NCBI RefSeq assembly: GCF_038039215.1
Contig: NZ_JBBPCL010000002.1
Coordinates: forward strand, 1-64,000
Length of the DNA stretch: 64,000 nt
Source of the DNA: Pseudonocardia sp. T1-2H
GTDB taxonomy: Bacteria > Actinomycetota > Actinomycetes > Mycobacteriales > Pseudonocardiaceae
Direction of reading: 5' to 3'
Part shown: one piece after another, positions 37,941 through 46,361 of the stretch
Position numbering within the stretch: the stretch's first letter is position 1
How the letters are laid out: each line of letters starts with the position of its first letter
Notes under the pieces: generated by a model
What the model saw: only the letters and a program-made list of their open reading frames with translations
Database searches by the model: none
What the model was told of the DNA's origin: nothing
Position numbers and translations under genes: made by a program

Positions 37941-39591
37941 CTGGGCGCTGGCCGCGCTGATCGAGCGCACCGAGATCACCGAGGCGAAGGTGACGACCGC
38001 GATGCCCGGCCCGCCGGCCCAGGTGGCGCGCCGCGGCTACGAGGTCGGCATCCCGACGCAGGGGCTCACCGAGAACAACGCGCTCGCGGACTCCTCCGGC
38101 GGCGACGACCGCGCCAGCCTGATGACCGACTGCTACGACGCCTACCTGGCGTGCCCGTGGTCGTGGGCGGCGGTCGGCGCGATCTCGAAGACGATCACCG
38201 GTGGCGGGCTGAAGTTCGGCTGGTCGAACACCGACGGCGCAGGCGACCAGGAGGCCCCGGACAAGCCCATCCAGGTCCTGCAGTGCGAGCGCCTGCTGAA
38301 GTGGTGCAACCCGCGCGAGGACATGATCCAGCTCCTCCGCTCCGTCATCGCCGACCTGCTCGTCTTCGGTGACAGCTTCATCGAGATCGTGTGGGCGGCC
38401 GGCATCCCGATCGGCCTGTACTCCCTGGACTGCCCGTCGACGACGCCGCTCGCGGACACCCACGGCAACATCACCGGCTACGTGCAGCAGACCCCGAACG
38501 GGCAGAAGGCCCGCTTCGAGCCGCACGAGGTCATCCACATCAGCCTCGACGCGCCCCGCTCCGGGATCTTCGGTGTCGCCCCCACCTTCGCGGCCCTGCT
38601 GCCGATGAAGGTGTGGCTGTTCACGATGGCGACCCTGCAGGAGATCTTCCGCAAGGGGAACCCGGTCAACCTGCACGTCGACCACCCGGCGTCGATCTCC
38701 CCGACCGACCAGGCCAAGTGGATCGACCAGTACATGACCCGCAACGTCGGGCCGAAGAACATCGGGCGCCCGGTCGTGACGAAGGGCGGCGGCCAGGTCA
38801 CGGAGTTGCAGTCGTCCCGAGTGGACGAACTGCTCCACACCCTCGACCAGCAGCGCGACGTCATCATCTCCGCCTACGGGGTGCCGCCCGCCGAGGTCGG
38901 GATCATCGAGTCCGGCAACCTGGGCGGCGGCACCGGCGAGTCCCAGCGGAAGTCCTTCCTGGTCAACACCTGCCAGCCGATCGCGTCGCTGGTCCTGGAG
39001 AAGCTGAACTTCGTGCTCCTCTCCGCGTTCGGCATCGAGGGGTGGGAGCTGCGCTTCGACGAGGTCGACATGCGCGACTCGGAGAAGGTGGAGAAGATCC
39101 GCGACATGCGGATCCGGTCGGGTCTGTGGACGCTGAACAAGGCCCGCGCGGACATCGGGGAGCCCGCCGTCGACGGCGGCGACCAGGCGATCATCGTGGA
39201 CCGCTCCGGGATCGTGGCCTGGCGCGACATGGACGTCTACAACAAGGCGAACATCGCGAAGGTCCTGCAGGGCACCGCCCTCGAACCGGACGACCCGGGC
39301 GACGAGAAGACGCCGCTGAAGATCCTGAAGCCCGAGCCGCAGCCCGTCCCGGCGGCCCTCGCCGGGTTCGCCGGCGCCGACCCGGCCGGCCCGGTGCCTC
39401 CCGGCGCAGCTCAGGACGACACCGCGGCCACCGGGAAGCTCCCGGCGAAGGGGAAGACCCCGCCGCCCGGGAAGGCGGCGAAGGAGACCGGTCGGCCCCG
39501 CCGCCCCGTCCGCGAGTCCTGGCCCACCTACCGGCAGCGGGTCCGCGAGGCGATGAACGAGCTGCCCACCGGCCATGACCGCGCCGCTTGA
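37924..39591 (+). CDS. Portal protein
   Basis: A 555-residue protein from ATG 37924. Typical siphophage portal features: CYDAYLACPWSWAAVGAISK, IADLLVFGDSFIEIVW, HEVIHISLDAPRSGIFGVAP and a late segment DVIISAYGVPPAEVGIIESG. The C-terminal 100 residues are Pro/Lys-rich. It forms the dodecameric vertex through which DNA enters and to which the connector binds. Genome position confirms. Confidence 0.93.
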   Translation: MSRLTNWALAALIERTEITEAKVTTAMPGPPAQVARRGYEVGIPTQGLTENNALADSSGGDDRASLMTDCYDAYLACPWSWAAVGAISKTITGGGLKFGWSNTDGAGDQEAPDKPIQVLQCERLLKWCNPREDMIQLLRSVIADLLVFGDSFIEIVWAAGIPIGLYSLDCPSTTPLADTHGNITGYVQQTPNGQKARFEPHEVIHISLDAPRSGIFGVAPTFAALLPMKVWLFTMATLQEIFRKGNPVNLHVDHPASISPTDQAKWIDQYMTRNVGPKNIGRPVVTKGGGQVTELQSSRVDELLHTLDQQRDVIISAYGVPPAEVGIIESGNLGGGTGESQRKSFLVNTCQPIASLVLEKLNFVLLSAFGIEGWELRFDEVDMRDSEKVEKIRDMRIRSGLWTLNKARADIGEPAVDGGDQAIIVDRSGIVAWRDMDVYNKANIAKVLQGTALEPDDPGDEKTPLKILKPEPQPVPAALAGFAGADPAGPVPPGAAQDDTAATGKLPAKGKTPPPGKAAKETGRPRRPVRESWPTYRQRVREAMNELPTGHDRAA

Positions 39592-39706
39592 CCCGGAGGA
39601 GGACGTCCCGGCCCCCGAGGAGGGGCCGGGGCACCCGCTCCGGGCCGCTGACGTGTTCCCCCTGATCCCGAAGGAGGTCGACGGTGCCCGACACCGCCGC
39701 CGCTGA
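39575..39706 (+). CDS. Hypothetical short protein
   Basis: A 43-residue acidic Pro-rich peptide from ATG 39575 (MTAPLDPEEDVPAPEEGPGH), overlapping the portal end and the next gene in other frames. It has a clear start but no recognised function; expression is uncertain. Confidence 0.35.
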   Translation: MTAPLDPEEDVPAPEEGPGHPLRAADVFPLIPKEVDGARHRRR

Positions 39707-39875
39707 GCGCCGCCGCCCTGGCGCGCTCGCTACCGGCCGCCGCGACGCCCGCGACACCCACGCCGCGGGCGCCCTCTTCCCGGCGTTCCTGGCACCGCCC
39801 GCCGCCCCCGACGACGGCGAGGTGGGCGACCGCGACGAGCTGCGCGCCATCGTCGCCGCCCTCCGCGTCGAGTGA
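39684..39875 (+). CDS. Hypothetical small protein
   Basis: A 63-residue protein from GTG 39684 with GAAGGAGGTCGACG upstream, starting MPDTAAAERRRPGALATGRR. Ala/Arg-rich with an acidic C-terminal helix. Between portal and MuF-like genes. No family recognised. Confidence 0.5.
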   Translation: MPDTAAAERRRPGALATGRRDARDTHAAGALFPAFLAPPAAPDDGEVGDRDELRAIVAALRVE

Positions 39876-39900
39876 GCCGCCCCCTGACCCGGAGGTGATC

Positions 39901-40086
39901 GTGGAGCTTTGCGCCCGTCCCCGATGCGGGCACCCCCGCGAAGCTCACGAGCACCTCCGTTCAGGCGCCGACTGCGGCGCCTGCGGCCGGGTCCTCTGCC
40001 CGGGATTCGTCCCCGCAGAGGCCCGGCCGCCCTCAGCTGCGACGACTGCTGCGGAGGAGGTGACGCATGGCCGAGTCCGACACTGA
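39901..40086 (+). CDS. Small zinc-finger-like protein
   Basis: A 61-residue protein from GTG 39901 (CCGGAGGTGATC leader). CARPRCGHPREAHEHLRSGA then CGACGRVLCPGF holds six Cys and several His: a probable zinc ribbon. Its 3' end overlaps the MuF fusion start. Function unknown. Confidence 0.5.
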   Translation: MELCARPRCGHPREAHEHLRSGADCGACGRVLCPGFVPAEARPPSAATTAAEEVTHGRVRH

Positions 40087-41641
40087 GAACCGCGGCGGCA
40101 TGGTCGCCCTGCTCCCCGCCGATCCAGACGTCCTGGTCGTCGCCGCCGAGGGCGCCGAGACCGCCAAGCAGATGCACCTCACGCTGCTGTTCCTCGGCTC
40201 CGACGTCACCGAATGGGACGCGCACCGCCGCGAGGGTGTCGTCGTCGCCGCGCGCGCGGCCGCGGCGGAGGTCGACGGCCCGATCGAGGCGCACGTCGCC
40301 GGGCACGCCACGTTCAACCCGGGCGGCGGGCCGACCGGCGAGCAGCAGCCGTGCGCGGTGTACCTCGTCGGGAACACGACGGAGCTGGCGCCGCTGCACG
40401 AGGACATCGCGCGGCGCGTCGCTGAGCTCCTCGGCGACGACCTGCAGCCGCAGCACGCCCCCTGGCTGCCGCACGTCACCGGGGCGTACGGGCTGACCGC
40501 GGCGGACCTGAGCTACGCCGGCCCGCTCGTGTTCGACCGGATCCTCGTCAAGCTCGCCGGGGTCTCCACCGTGATCCCCCTCGTCGACGCGCTCACCACC
40601 GCCGCGCGGGAAGCGTTCGCGCACGGCTGGGCGCTCACCGGCGGCCCGATGACCGACCGCGTCCGCGCCGCCTGCCGGGTCGCGATCGCGATGGTCCACG
40701 AGTCCGACGACCCCGACGAGGCGCTCGCCGCGACCATCCAGCTCGGCACCCTCGAAGGCACCTGGGCAAACGTGTTCGACCGCCGCGAGCAGCTCACCGC
40801 CCAGCACGTCGAGGCGATCACGGCGGCGTGGCGGGCCCTGATGGCGAACGTCGACGTCGACACGATGATCCGGAAGCTCCGCCGCAGCCTCGTGCTCGAG
40901 GCGGCGCCCGGGGACACCCCGGACCAGCACGACCACGCCGCCGAGGCCCGCGCCGGCGCCGAGAACGCCATGCACCCGGTGATCTACCCGTCCTCCCCCG
41001 AGTACCAGGCCGCGGTGCACGCCATCGCCGCGTCGCTGAAGGACTCCGAGGCGGAGGGCTCGGCGGGGGCCGTCGCGATCGCCGCCGAGCAGGGCGGCCA
41101 CACCAGCGTGGCGTTCGACCTGGCGTTCCACGACGCCTACGACGCCCTCGGCGACCTCGACAGCTACTGGGGTTCCGCGACCGGCTGGCTCGGGCGGGTC
41201 CTCGACGGGCAGGCCGCGGACCTCGGGAACGCGCTCGCCGGGGTCGCCCGCGACGGCGGCACGTTCGAGGAGATGCAGGCCGCCGCCGAGGAGGTCCTGT
41301 CCGGCACGGAGATCCGCGCCGTCGACACGATCATCGACCTGGCCATGTCGCAGTCCTTCTCCCGCGGCGCGAAGACGCTGTACCAGCGGGAGGGTGTCTC
41401 CACAGTCGACTACGTGACCGCCGGCGGCGCGCGCGTCTGCCCGCTCTGCCTCGACGTCGAGTCGGAGAACCCGTGGCCCGTCGGCACGGTGCCGCAGCCC
41501 GGGCTCCACCCGTTCTGCCGGTGCGTCCTCGTCCCAGCGGACCCGCTGGAGGTGATCCGCGGGATGCGGCTGTCCCGGTACACCGACGACGCCGAGGTCG
41601 ACGACTCCACCACGCCGGACAGTGCCGGGGACGCCTCGTGA
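40067..41641 (+). CDS. 2H-phosphoesterase / MuF-like head morphogenesis fusion
   Basis: A 524-residue protein from ATG 40067. Residues about 25-165 carry two H-x-T motifs, HLTLLFLG (H37, T39) and HVTGAYG (H136, T138), the signature of 2H phosphoesterases (LigT-like). The rest is a MuF-type minor capsid protein, with the conserved end YVTAGGARVCPLCLDVESEN then HPFCRCVLVPADPL. MuF proteins enter the procapsid near the portal, so the enzyme may be packaged. Family members hydrolyse cyclic or 2'-5' phosphodiesters; the substrate here is unknown. Confidence 0.85.
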   Translation: MAESDTENRGGMVALLPADPDVLVVAAEGAETAKQMHLTLLFLGSDVTEWDAHRREGVVVAARAAAAEVDGPIEAHVAGHATFNPGGGPTGEQQPCAVYLVGNTTELAPLHEDIARRVAELLGDDLQPQHAPWLPHVTGAYGLTAADLSYAGPLVFDRILVKLAGVSTVIPLVDALTTAAREAFAHGWALTGGPMTDRVRAACRVAIAMVHESDDPDEALAATIQLGTLEGTWANVFDRREQLTAQHVEAITAAWRALMANVDVDTMIRKLRRSLVLEAAPGDTPDQHDHAAEARAGAENAMHPVIYPSSPEYQAAVHAIAASLKDSEAEGSAGAVAIAAEQGGHTSVAFDLAFHDAYDALGDLDSYWGSATGWLGRVLDGQAADLGNALAGVARDGGTFEEMQAAAEEVLSGTEIRAVDTIIDLAMSQSFSRGAKTLYQREGVSTVDYVTAGGARVCPLCLDVESENPWPVGTVPQPGLHPFCRCVLVPADPLEVIRGMRLSRYTDDAEVDDSTTPDSAGDAS

Positions 41642-41871
41642 TCCGGTCCCGGCTCCTCCGCGACGTCGCCGCCCGGCAGGACCGCGAGGCCGCCGAGCGC
41701 GCCGACGTCGAGTTCGTCCTCGCCCTCCTCGACGCCCTGGACCTCGACGAGGTGCAGGTCGCAATCGCGCGGTCCCTGGCCGGGCGCATGGCGCCCCCAG
41801 TGGCCGTGAGGCGCCCGTCCCCTCCCGGGCGCGGACCAGTCCGCACACCGACCAGGAAGGGGGCGCCGTGA
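41638..41871 (+). CDS. Hypothetical small protein
   Basis: A 77-residue basic protein from GTG 41638 (GTGA overlap with the MuF fusion): MIRSRLLRDVAARQDREAAE, an acidic helix (VEFVLALLDALDLDEVQVAI) and a basic Pro-rich tail. Lies between the MuF and protease genes. No family recognised. Confidence 0.5.
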   Translation: MIRSRLLRDVAARQDREAAERADVEFVLALLDALDLDEVQVAIARSLAGRMAPPVAVRRPSPPGRGPVRTPTRKGAP

Positions 41872-41890
41872 GCCCGACAGGAGGGCTGCC

Positions 41891-43684
41891 GTGCCGAAGG
41901 TGATCGCCCGCGTCTACGGGACAGCGATGGTGCCGGGGATCTCCCGGAACGGTCGCCTGTACACGCGGGAGCTGATCGAGCGCGCCGTCGCGCGTGCCCA
42001 GCCCCGGCTCGACGCCGGGAACCTGCTCCTCACCGAGGAGACCGACACCGTCCCCGGCGCGGACCTGCACCCGCTCACCCAGCGGACGCACCACGCCGCG
42101 GAGGACGACTCCACGCGGATCGTCGGCCGGCTCACCGAGCTGTCCGTCACCGAGTCCGGGGCGGCGAAGTTCGCGTCGGACATCGTCGACACCGAAGAGG
42201 GCCGCAAGATCGTCGACTTGATCGACAACTCCGACGGCCCGGCGTTCCTGCGGGGCGTCTCGATCCGCGGCGCGTGGCTCGGCGAGGTCCGCAAGCAGCT
42301 CGTCGACGGCGTCCTCGTCGAGGTCGCCGACGACCTGGACCTCGACGGCTTGGACTACACCGCGCGGCCCGGCGTGACCGGCGCCGTCGTGGACAAGGTC
42401 GAGCGCGTCGGCGCCGCGACCACCACCGAGGAGACCGCGCTCGCGCGGACCCCGATCTACGAATCCGTCCAGGAGGCCCTGGTGTCCACGCCCGTGACCG
42501 AGGAGGCGCCCGCACAGGCCGCCCCGACCCGCTGGGCGGACCCCAGCTACCACGCCGAGCCGCGGCTCCCGCTCGACAGCGTCGCCCAGGCCCGCGCGGC
42601 GTGGCACCAGCTCCGCACCCCCGCGGTCGCCGAGACGTACACGGCGGCGCAGCTGAAGCGGGTCCGGGAGCGCACCCAGCGCGCGCTGAAGGACTCCGGT
42701 GTGGAGCCCCTGCCGAACGGCTGGCTGATGGAGCGGGCCGCCCCGACACCGGCCGAGGTCGCCGAGTGCTTCGACTGCCTGCCGGTCGCGGTCGGATGCC
42801 CCCCGGAGCCGGACGGCTCGTTCTCGGTGCGCCTCGACAACGGCGTGGTGTCGATCTACATCTCGTCGTGGTCGATGGACCCCCACGACCTCACCCGCGT
42901 CGGGCGGGCAGCGATGGAAGGCGCCGCTGCGGCGCTGGAGCTGCTCGACCCCGACATGGACGGCGACGCCGATGCGGGTGCTGGCCCGTCGGAGACCGCC
43001 GCGGCGGCCCCCAGCGTCGCCGAGTCCGCCCAGCAGCCGGACGAGGCCCACGAGGGCCCGGACGGTGAACTGGCCGCCCAGGCGGCCACTGAGCCCTCCC
43101 CCGACTCCGCGACCGTGGAGCCGGGCACAACCCAGGAAGAGGAGGAGCCCGGCGTGTCCGAGCCCACCAGCACCACCCCGGCCACGACCCCGGCCGCTGC
43201 CCCCGCCGTCCCGGCTGGGTTCACCCTGTCCGACGAGCAGTTCGCGCAGTGGCTGGCGGCCCAGGCGCCCGCCGCGGCGGCTGCTCCCGCCCCCGAGCTC
43301 GTCGGCGCTGGCGCGCCCGTCGAGTCCGCGACCCCGGCCGCCCCGGTCGCCGAGTCGGAGAGCACCCTCGTCGCCCGCCTCGTCGCGGAGCAGCTGGCGA
43401 AGGCCGGCATCACCGTGCCGGTCGAGGAGACCGCCGAGCAGCGCATCGCCCGCCTCGTCGAGACGCAGGTCCGCGAGACCGTCCAGTCCGCGGCCGAGGC
43501 CGGCGTGCTCGGCGGCCGGAAGGGCCACGTCGTCACCTCCCCCGCGGGCGGGGTGACCGAGTCCGCCGACGGCACCGTCCTCCCCGAGGGCGTCGAGGAC
43601 AAGCCGTTCCACGAGCTGGGCGACGCCGAGTGGCGGAAGGTCCGCAACCAGGCCGCCGCCGAGATCGCCGGCATCCAGCTCTGA
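41891..43684 (+). CDS. Capsid maturation protease fused to scaffold-like region
   Basis: A 597-residue protein from GTG 41891. The N-terminal 170 residues look like a phage prohead protease: SRNGRLYTRELIERAVARAQ opening, THHAAEDDSTRIVGRLTELS (candidate His) and FLRGVSIRGAWLGE (candidate Ser). After residue 330 the sequence is Ala/Pro/Glu-rich, and the last 180 residues are helical (ESTLVARLVAEQLAKAGITV), as expected of a scaffold later cleaved. It sits directly before the capsid gene. No other scaffold gene is seen. Confidence 0.75.
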   Translation: MPKVIARVYGTAMVPGISRNGRLYTRELIERAVARAQPRLDAGNLLLTEETDTVPGADLHPLTQRTHHAAEDDSTRIVGRLTELSVTESGAAKFASDIVDTEEGRKIVDLIDNSDGPAFLRGVSIRGAWLGEVRKQLVDGVLVEVADDLDLDGLDYTARPGVTGAVVDKVERVGAATTTEETALARTPIYESVQEALVSTPVTEEAPAQAAPTRWADPSYHAEPRLPLDSVAQARAAWHQLRTPAVAETYTAAQLKRVRERTQRALKDSGVEPLPNGWLMERAAPTPAEVAECFDCLPVAVGCPPEPDGSFSVRLDNGVVSIYISSWSMDPHDLTRVGRAAMEGAAAALELLDPDMDGDADAGAGPSETAAAAPSVAESAQQPDEAHEGPDGELAAQAATEPSPDSATVEPGTTQEEEEPGVSEPTSTTPATTPAAAPAVPAGFTLSDEQFAQWLAAQAPAAAAAPAPELVGAGAPVESATPAAPVAESESTLVARLVAEQLAKAGITVPVEETAEQRIARLVETQVRETVQSAAEAGVLGGRKGHVVTSPAGGVTESADGTVLPEGVEDKPFHELGDAEWRKVRNQAAAEIAGIQL

Positions 43685-43805
43685 TCGCCCTCCCTGGCCG
43701 GGCCGCGACGTACCGCGGACCGGTCAGGTAGTTCCTGCACGCCCCGTCACGACCGCCAGTCCTCCGGGGCTGGTGCCGCTTGGCAGCGATGGTCGCCAAC
43801 CCCTC

Positions 43806-43835
43806 AGGCCCGCAGCGTCCCGCTGCGGGCCTTTC
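43806..43835 (+). terminator. Hairpin with T-tract before the capsid gene
   Basis: AGGCCCGCAGC (43806-43816) pairs with GCTGCGGGCCT (43822-43832), followed by TTCTGCTG. Probably a terminator or RNA-processing hairpin separating protease and capsid expression. Confidence 0.7.
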
Positions 43836-43857
43836 TGCTGCCCAGAAAGGCACCACC

Positions 43858-45240
43858 GTGTCGCAGATCCGCGAGGCGCTCACCGCCACCGGCGCCACCG
43901 CGCTCGTCCCCAAGGTCATCTCCCGCGCGCTCCTCGAGTACCAGCGCCGCTACGCGCCGGTCATCGCCGCGATCCCGTCCTTCAAGTGGGAGAGCGACGT
44001 CTACTTCTTCTCGCAGCGCGACTCGAACCCGAACGGCGGGTTCGTGGTCGACGGCGGCGCTCGGGTGATGTCGAACTCGTCGTACAGCCAGAACGGCTTC
44101 CCGATGGCGCACACCCAGATCATCGGTGGCGTCACCGGCTACGCCCAGGCCGTCACGTCCGGCCAGATCGGTGACCTCCTGGGCAAGGAGGTCGACGGCG
44201 CGCTCCGGGGTCACTACTGGGACCTGGAGACCGCCGCCATGTGGGGCAACCGCGCCTCCACCGTGAACGGCGCCGCCCCGATGTTCGACGGCTTCGACTC
44301 CCTCGTGTCGAACTACTCGGGCAGCTCGCAGAACGCCATCGACGGCAACGCCGCGAGCTTCACCCTGAACTACCTCGACCAGCTCGCCGACATGGTCGAG
44401 ACCAACGCCGCGATGGACGTCTTCAACTCCTCGTGGATGTTCACCCTGTCCAACACCGCCTGGTCGCGGGTGTCGCAGCTGCTGGTCAACAACCAGCGCT
44501 TCGTGAACCAGGTCGAGGTCGCCGCTGGCCTGATGGTCCCGACGTACCGGGGCATCCCGCTGGTCAAGACCTCGTTCCTCGCGCCGCGCTCCTACAGCAC
44601 CGGCGCGGTCACCGTCGCGACCGCCACGACCGGCGGCACCCTGCCCGCGGGCACCTTCTACTACAAGGTGTCCGCGATCATCGCCCGCCAGGGCGAGATC
44701 CTGCCCTCCGCGGAGGTCTCGCAGGTCACGACCGGTGCGACCTCGACGGTGACCCTGACGCTGCCGTCGCCGACCGGCCGGGACGGGCTCGGCCCGATCC
44801 TCTACAAGGTCTACCGCGGCTCGGCGAGCAACGGCGAGACCCTGCTCGGGGTCGTCGACGCCACGGTGGGCCTGGCCGCGGACGGCATCACGCCGGTCCC
44901 GACCACGTCGATCGTGGACACCGGCACCCAGCTGATCCCGAAGAACGCTGCGACGCAGCCCGCGGTGCTGTCCGGCCTCTACGCGGGCACCAACGCCGCG
45001 AAGAAGCCCCCGGCCGCCGGCTGCGAGAACATCTTCCTGGTCCCCCGGGACGAGGACTACCTCTGCCGCCCGTACGTCCGGGAGGCCGAGCGGCTGCAGG
45101 TCGCGACCACGGTCGCGGCGCCGGACACGCTGCCGTTCGCGATGCAGACCGACACCACGCTCGCTCTGCGGGCGCCGAAGTTCATCGGCGGCCTCTTCAA
45201 CATCGACACCCACCTCACCAACGGCACGCCCGTCGCGTGA
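43858..45240 (+). CDS. Major capsid protein with inserted Ig-like domain
   Basis: A 460-residue protein from GTG 43858 after AGAAAGGCACCACC. The N-terminal part (FKWESDVYFFSQRDSNPNGG) and the C-terminal part (RDEDYLCRPYVREAERLQVA, LPFAMQTDTTLALRAPKFIG) look like an HK97-type coat protein. Residues about 245-362 are a Thr/Val/Gly-rich beta insert (GGTLPAGTFYYKVSAIIARQ, then YKVYRGSASNGETLLG) like a fibronectin/Ig-type fold. It assembles the head shell; the insert would project from the surface. Flanked by hairpins on both sides, which suits separate high expression. Confidence 0.88.
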   Translation: MSQIREALTATGATALVPKVISRALLEYQRRYAPVIAAIPSFKWESDVYFFSQRDSNPNGGFVVDGGARVMSNSSYSQNGFPMAHTQIIGGVTGYAQAVTSGQIGDLLGKEVDGALRGHYWDLETAAMWGNRASTVNGAAPMFDGFDSLVSNYSGSSQNAIDGNAASFTLNYLDQLADMVETNAAMDVFNSSWMFTLSNTAWSRVSQLLVNNQRFVNQVEVAAGLMVPTYRGIPLVKTSFLAPRSYSTGAVTVATATTGGTLPAGTFYYKVSAIIARQGEILPSAEVSQVTTGATSTVTLTLPSPTGRDGLGPILYKVYRGSASNGETLLGVVDATVGLAADGITPVPTTSIVDTGTQLIPKNAATQPAVLSGLYAGTNAAKKPPAAGCENIFLVPRDEDYLCRPYVREAERLQVATTVAAPDTLPFAMQTDTTLALRAPKFIGGLFNIDTHLTNGTPVA

Positions 45241-45256
45241 TCCGGGCCTGACTGCT

Positions 45257-45289
45257 GCGGCCCGCACCTCCTCGTGAGGTGCGGGCCGC
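45257..45289 (+). terminator. Perfect 14-bp hairpin after the capsid gene
   Basis: GCGGCCCGCACCTC (45257-45270) pairs with GAGGTGCGGGCCGC (45276-45289) across CTCGT. Likely terminator or mRNA-stabilising end for the capsid transcript. Confidence 0.75.
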
Positions 45290-45329
45290 GGCTCGTCCCA
45301 GCCTCAACCCCCTGATCGGAGAGATACCC

Positions 45330-45686
45330 GTGGTTGCACTGCGCAAGGCGCTGGCCGGGATGGACAGCTTCGGCAACGTCTGGCCCGAGGACGGCGCCGT
45401 CATCGACGTGCCCGAGGAGCAGGCCGTCGAGCTGCTGAAGCAGCAGGACGCCGGGATCACCGAAGTCCCCTCGGAGCTGCCCGTCGAGGAGGAGCAGGAC
45501 GGCGAGCCCGGCGACGAGCAGCCGGCCGACGGCCACGACGCCACCGAGGAGCCGGACGCCACCGAGGAGCCGGACGCCACCGAGGAGCCGGACGCCACCG
45601 AGGAGCCGGCCGCACCCCTCGAGGAGGTGGCCGACCTGCCCGAGCTGGCGAAGGTTCCGCGCCGCCGCGGCTCCGCGAAGAGCTGA
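45330..45686 (+). CDS. Acidic repeat-containing head-region protein
   Basis: A 118-residue protein from GTG 45330 (CGGAGAGATACCC leader). The first 45 residues (FGNVWPEDGAVIDVPEEQAV) look like a small folded domain. The middle is a 4x perfect DATEEP repeat, and the end is basic (KVPRRRGSAKS). Behind the capsid gene, where decoration or connector-associated proteins are often encoded. Function unknown. Confidence 0.6.
   Translation: MVALRKALAGMDSFGNVWPEDGAVIDVPEEQAVELLKQQDAGITEVPSELPVEEEQDGEPGDEQPADGHDATEEPDATEEPDATEEPDATEEPAAPLEEVADLPELAKVPRRRGSAKS
45537..45608 (+). repeat. Four perfect 18-bp tandem repeats
   Basis: GACGCCACCGAGGAGCCG repeats four times without a mismatch, encoding DATEEP each time. 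Perfect copies suggest recent slippage and copy-number variation. Confidence 0.9.
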
Positions 45687-45692
45687 CCCGCG

Positions 45693-46358
45693 GTGAACGT
45701 GGACGAGCCGACGCCGCTCACCAGTGCGGCGTCATTCAAGGGCAGTGCGTTCGAGGACCTGACGCGGAACTTCTCCGAGGACGCCATCGACGAGATCCTC
45801 ATCGAGGCCACACGCGCCTGCGAAACCGAGGTTGGCCGCAGGCTCGTCCCGTTCACGCTCACCGAGACCCACCGCGCGGAGGGCATCGACCCCGACGAGC
45901 TCGGCGCCATCGGGTCCGGGCTGCAGCTCGACCTGCAGGGCTCCCTCGGGGCGTCCTACGCGGCCGCGCTCGGCAGCGGGATCGGGGCCCTGGTCCGGAA
46001 GGTGTGGCTCCGCCAGCACGCCACGCATTTCCCCGAGATGTGGGCCTACAGCGACGTGACCTGCACGGTCACGCTGTCCTTCGGTGGCGCCCAGACGGTC
46101 GCCCCGATGGCCGGCCCGACGAACGACACCGGGCTGCTGTGGTTCAACGTCGGCACGTTCTGCCCGATCGGGTCGCTCGTGCAGGTCACCTACAGCGGCG
46201 GCTACCAGACGATCCCGGCGGACCTGCGGCGCGCCGCGAAGTACATGGCCGCCGCCATCTTCTGCCGGGAGCTGGACCCGGAGCGCTCCTCGAACCACGA
46301 CGCCGGGTCGCTCGAGGCGCTGGCCGTGTCCTGGCTAGAGCCGTACCGGGGGCTGTGA
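45693..46358 (+). CDS. Head-to-tail connector (adaptor) protein
   Basis: A 221-residue protein from GTG 45693. An acidic helical N-terminus (NFSEDAIDEILIEATRACET) and a C-terminal helical bundle (LRRAAKYMAAAIFCREL) frame a beta part, as in siphophage head-completion adaptors. Placement between capsid and tail genes supports this; the exact connector ring it forms is inferred. Confidence 0.65.
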   Translation: MNVDEPTPLTSAASFKGSAFEDLTRNFSEDAIDEILIEATRACETEVGRRLVPFTLTETHRAEGIDPDELGAIGSGLQLDLQGSLGASYAAALGSGIGALVRKVWLRQHATHFPEMWAYSDVTCTVTLSFGGAQTVAPMAGPTNDTGLLWFNVGTFCPIGSLVQVTYSGGYQTIPADLRRAAKYMAAAIFCRELDPERSSNHDAGSLEALAVSWLEPYRGL

Positions 46359-46361
46359 CCC

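Noticed and set aside
39191..43612. A 1473-residue minus-strand open frame opposite the structural genes
   Set aside because: High-GC antisense artefact: Gly/Arg/Val low complexity, no motif, and it overlaps well-supported MuF and protease genes.
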